Shown piece by piece: positions 63,301 to 64,000 of a stretch of 64,000 nt of DNA. The DNA comes from Dipetalonema caudispina (taxonomy: Eukaryota > Nematoda > Chromadorea > Rhabditida > Onchocercidae): positions 620,001-684,000 of the forward strand of contig JABVXV010000008.1 in assembly GCA_013365325.1 (NCBI GenBank). Direction: 5' to 3'. The notes below the pieces were generated by a model. It was not told the origin of the DNA. It was given only the letters and a program-made list of their open reading frames with translations, and searched no databases. Both the position numbers and the translations under genes were made by a program. The stretch's first letter is position 1. Each line of letters opens with the position of its first letter.

Positions 63301-64000
63301 CAAATAAGGTCTATATTTGCCAGCACATCCTTTACAAGGAAATCTTTAAACAAACCTGTTACGTGATCGCCACATATAGCAGCACCATTACCAACATTGA
63401 AACAGCATTGTGCTTCTGTCACTTCATCATGTAATTCCGCTGCAAGTGACAGCGCCAAACTAAAAAATTTTTATTACTTTATTACTTACGGTAGCGACAC
63501 TAAAAGATCCCTCAAATATTTCATTATAACTTCCATGCAAATTGAAATAAGACAAATATCAAATGAATCTCAAACAATGCTCACGTTATAATCACTTCTA
63601 AATTACTACTAGCAGCATTAGACGGAAACAACTATAAATAGCAGAAATGAATATTTAAAAAAAAAAAACAACTACCGGTAATATTCTAAGGCTTTTGCCG
63701 TTTCTGAAAGGAAAATATGCGCATTCCCAAGATTTGTGTAGGCACGTCGCATTGCTGCACGATCACCATATTGCCGAGCAATGTCCAGTCGCTGAAATAC
63801 ATTCAGTTGAAGAATAACTAAATGTATGAGTTTCACCAGACAACTCTGGAAGTAACCGAGTAATTCGTAGATTTAATACATATGAAAATTACGAATAATG
63901 CGATAAAATAATGATTTCCTTCAGGTAAATGTTTAGTATCTATTTAGTTGTATTCTTGTTAAGTATTAGACTTACTGGAAGATACTGAAAGGGAGGACAT
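57304..64000 (-). CDS. ags-3: AGS-3 / Pins / LGN (GPSM) TPR-GoLoco protein, 5' end outside the window
   Basis: Receptor-independent G-protein regulator: TPRs bind partners such as NuMA or Inscuteable relatives, GoLoco motifs bind GDP-loaded G-alpha-i/o. Exons seen: a fragment at the edge ending at 63976, then 63791-63676, 63459-63356, 63184-63024, 60140-59892, 59222-59060, 58632-58240, 57876-57741, 57532-57304; phases agree, about 516 aa visible. TPRs: RLDIARQYGDRAAMRRAYTN, AHIFLSETAKALEYYR, RYLKLARKLGDRTAESRAC. A long Ser-rich linker follows (58632-58240). Four GoLoco motifs: DDFFEMVSRLQSKRLNDQRC, GMLDLIASLQGRRMEEQRAH, SLYEMVIRSQRDRLDEQRS, VSRIVMSMQKGRIETQRAVL. The first ends in the Asp-Gln-Arg triad; in the fourth the Asp of that triad is Thr (TQR) and in the second Glu (EQR). 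Intron 63023-60141 is unusually long (2.9 kb). Confidence 0.93.
57583..57622 (-). repeat. Decayed copy of the AGS-3 terminal exon end
   Basis: Within the intron between 57741 and 57532, a stretch of about 35-40 bases on the minus strand closely matches the last codons of the terminal exon (CTGTGxTTAGTxCAGCTTCACAAAAxTGA). The corresponding coding copy is at about 57304-57340. It has an in-frame stop in the serine codons' position and no open GoLoco frame upstream, so it is non-coding now. Confidence 0.6.
60141..63023. other. Large AGS-3 intron, nothing else recognised
   Basis: 2.9 kb of A+T-rich DNA. A near-palindromic G+C-rich patch (GTGCTCCCCATGGAGAGCAC, about 60199-60218) stands out. ORFs here are short and low-complexity. 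Confidence 0.5.

Overview
This is eukaryotic nuclear DNA from a nematode, most likely a clade III spirurid or filarial species. It is strongly A+T-rich. The genes are cut into many short exons (about 50-250 bp) with GT..AG introns of about 100-3000 bp and TTTCAG-type acceptors. Several start codons sit just behind an acceptor-like site, as expected for SL trans-splicing. One gene (cab-1) belongs to a family I know from C. elegans and vertebrates. I assembled gene models by hand from splice sites and reading phase. For every complete model the exon phases close and the total coding length is a multiple of three.

Layout. 1-261 (-): first exon of an unidentified gene that leaves the window. 2459-21870 (-): five consecutive same-strand genes, in transcription order RPL30, uridine-cytidine kinase, the ALR/ERV1 sulfhydryl oxidase, an HRI-type eIF2-alpha kinase, and the Rab geranylgeranyltransferase beta subunit. 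Gaps are 0.8-1.5 kb, so this may be a loose operon. 23707-25753 (+): a GT31 glycosyltransferase, divergent from RPL30. 27013-31208 (-): the ALG2 mannosyltransferase. 32.5-41.8 kb: gene-poor, with an orphan membrane-anchor exon (-), an orphan signal-peptide exon (+), a (CA)37 microsatellite, a perfect 20-bp palindrome and a degenerate minisatellite. 41885-43589 (+): cab-1/NPDC1. 43.7-45.6 kb (+): two unassigned small ORFs and a small two-exon gene resembling C1orf109/AIRIM. 46313-55266 (-): a 25-exon Exportin-5. 55337-55666 (-): the 3' exon of an unknown gene. 57304 to beyond 64000 (-): an AGS-3/Pins/LGN protein with TPRs and four GoLoco motifs.

Functionally the genes are mostly housekeeping: translation (RPL30, HRI), pyrimidine salvage (UCK), mitochondrial disulfide relay (ALR), Rab prenylation, N-glycan synthesis (ALG2), small-RNA/tRNA export (XPO5), G-protein/spindle polarity (AGS-3) and synaptic regulation (CAB-1). 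The main points of interest are XPO5 and HRI, both absent from C. elegans as far as I know; the HRI-ALR adjacency; a pre-miRNA-like hairpin at 20339-20420; a GT31 enzyme with a changed DDD motif; a possible cassette exon in ALG2; and a decayed duplicate of the terminal AGS-3 exon.
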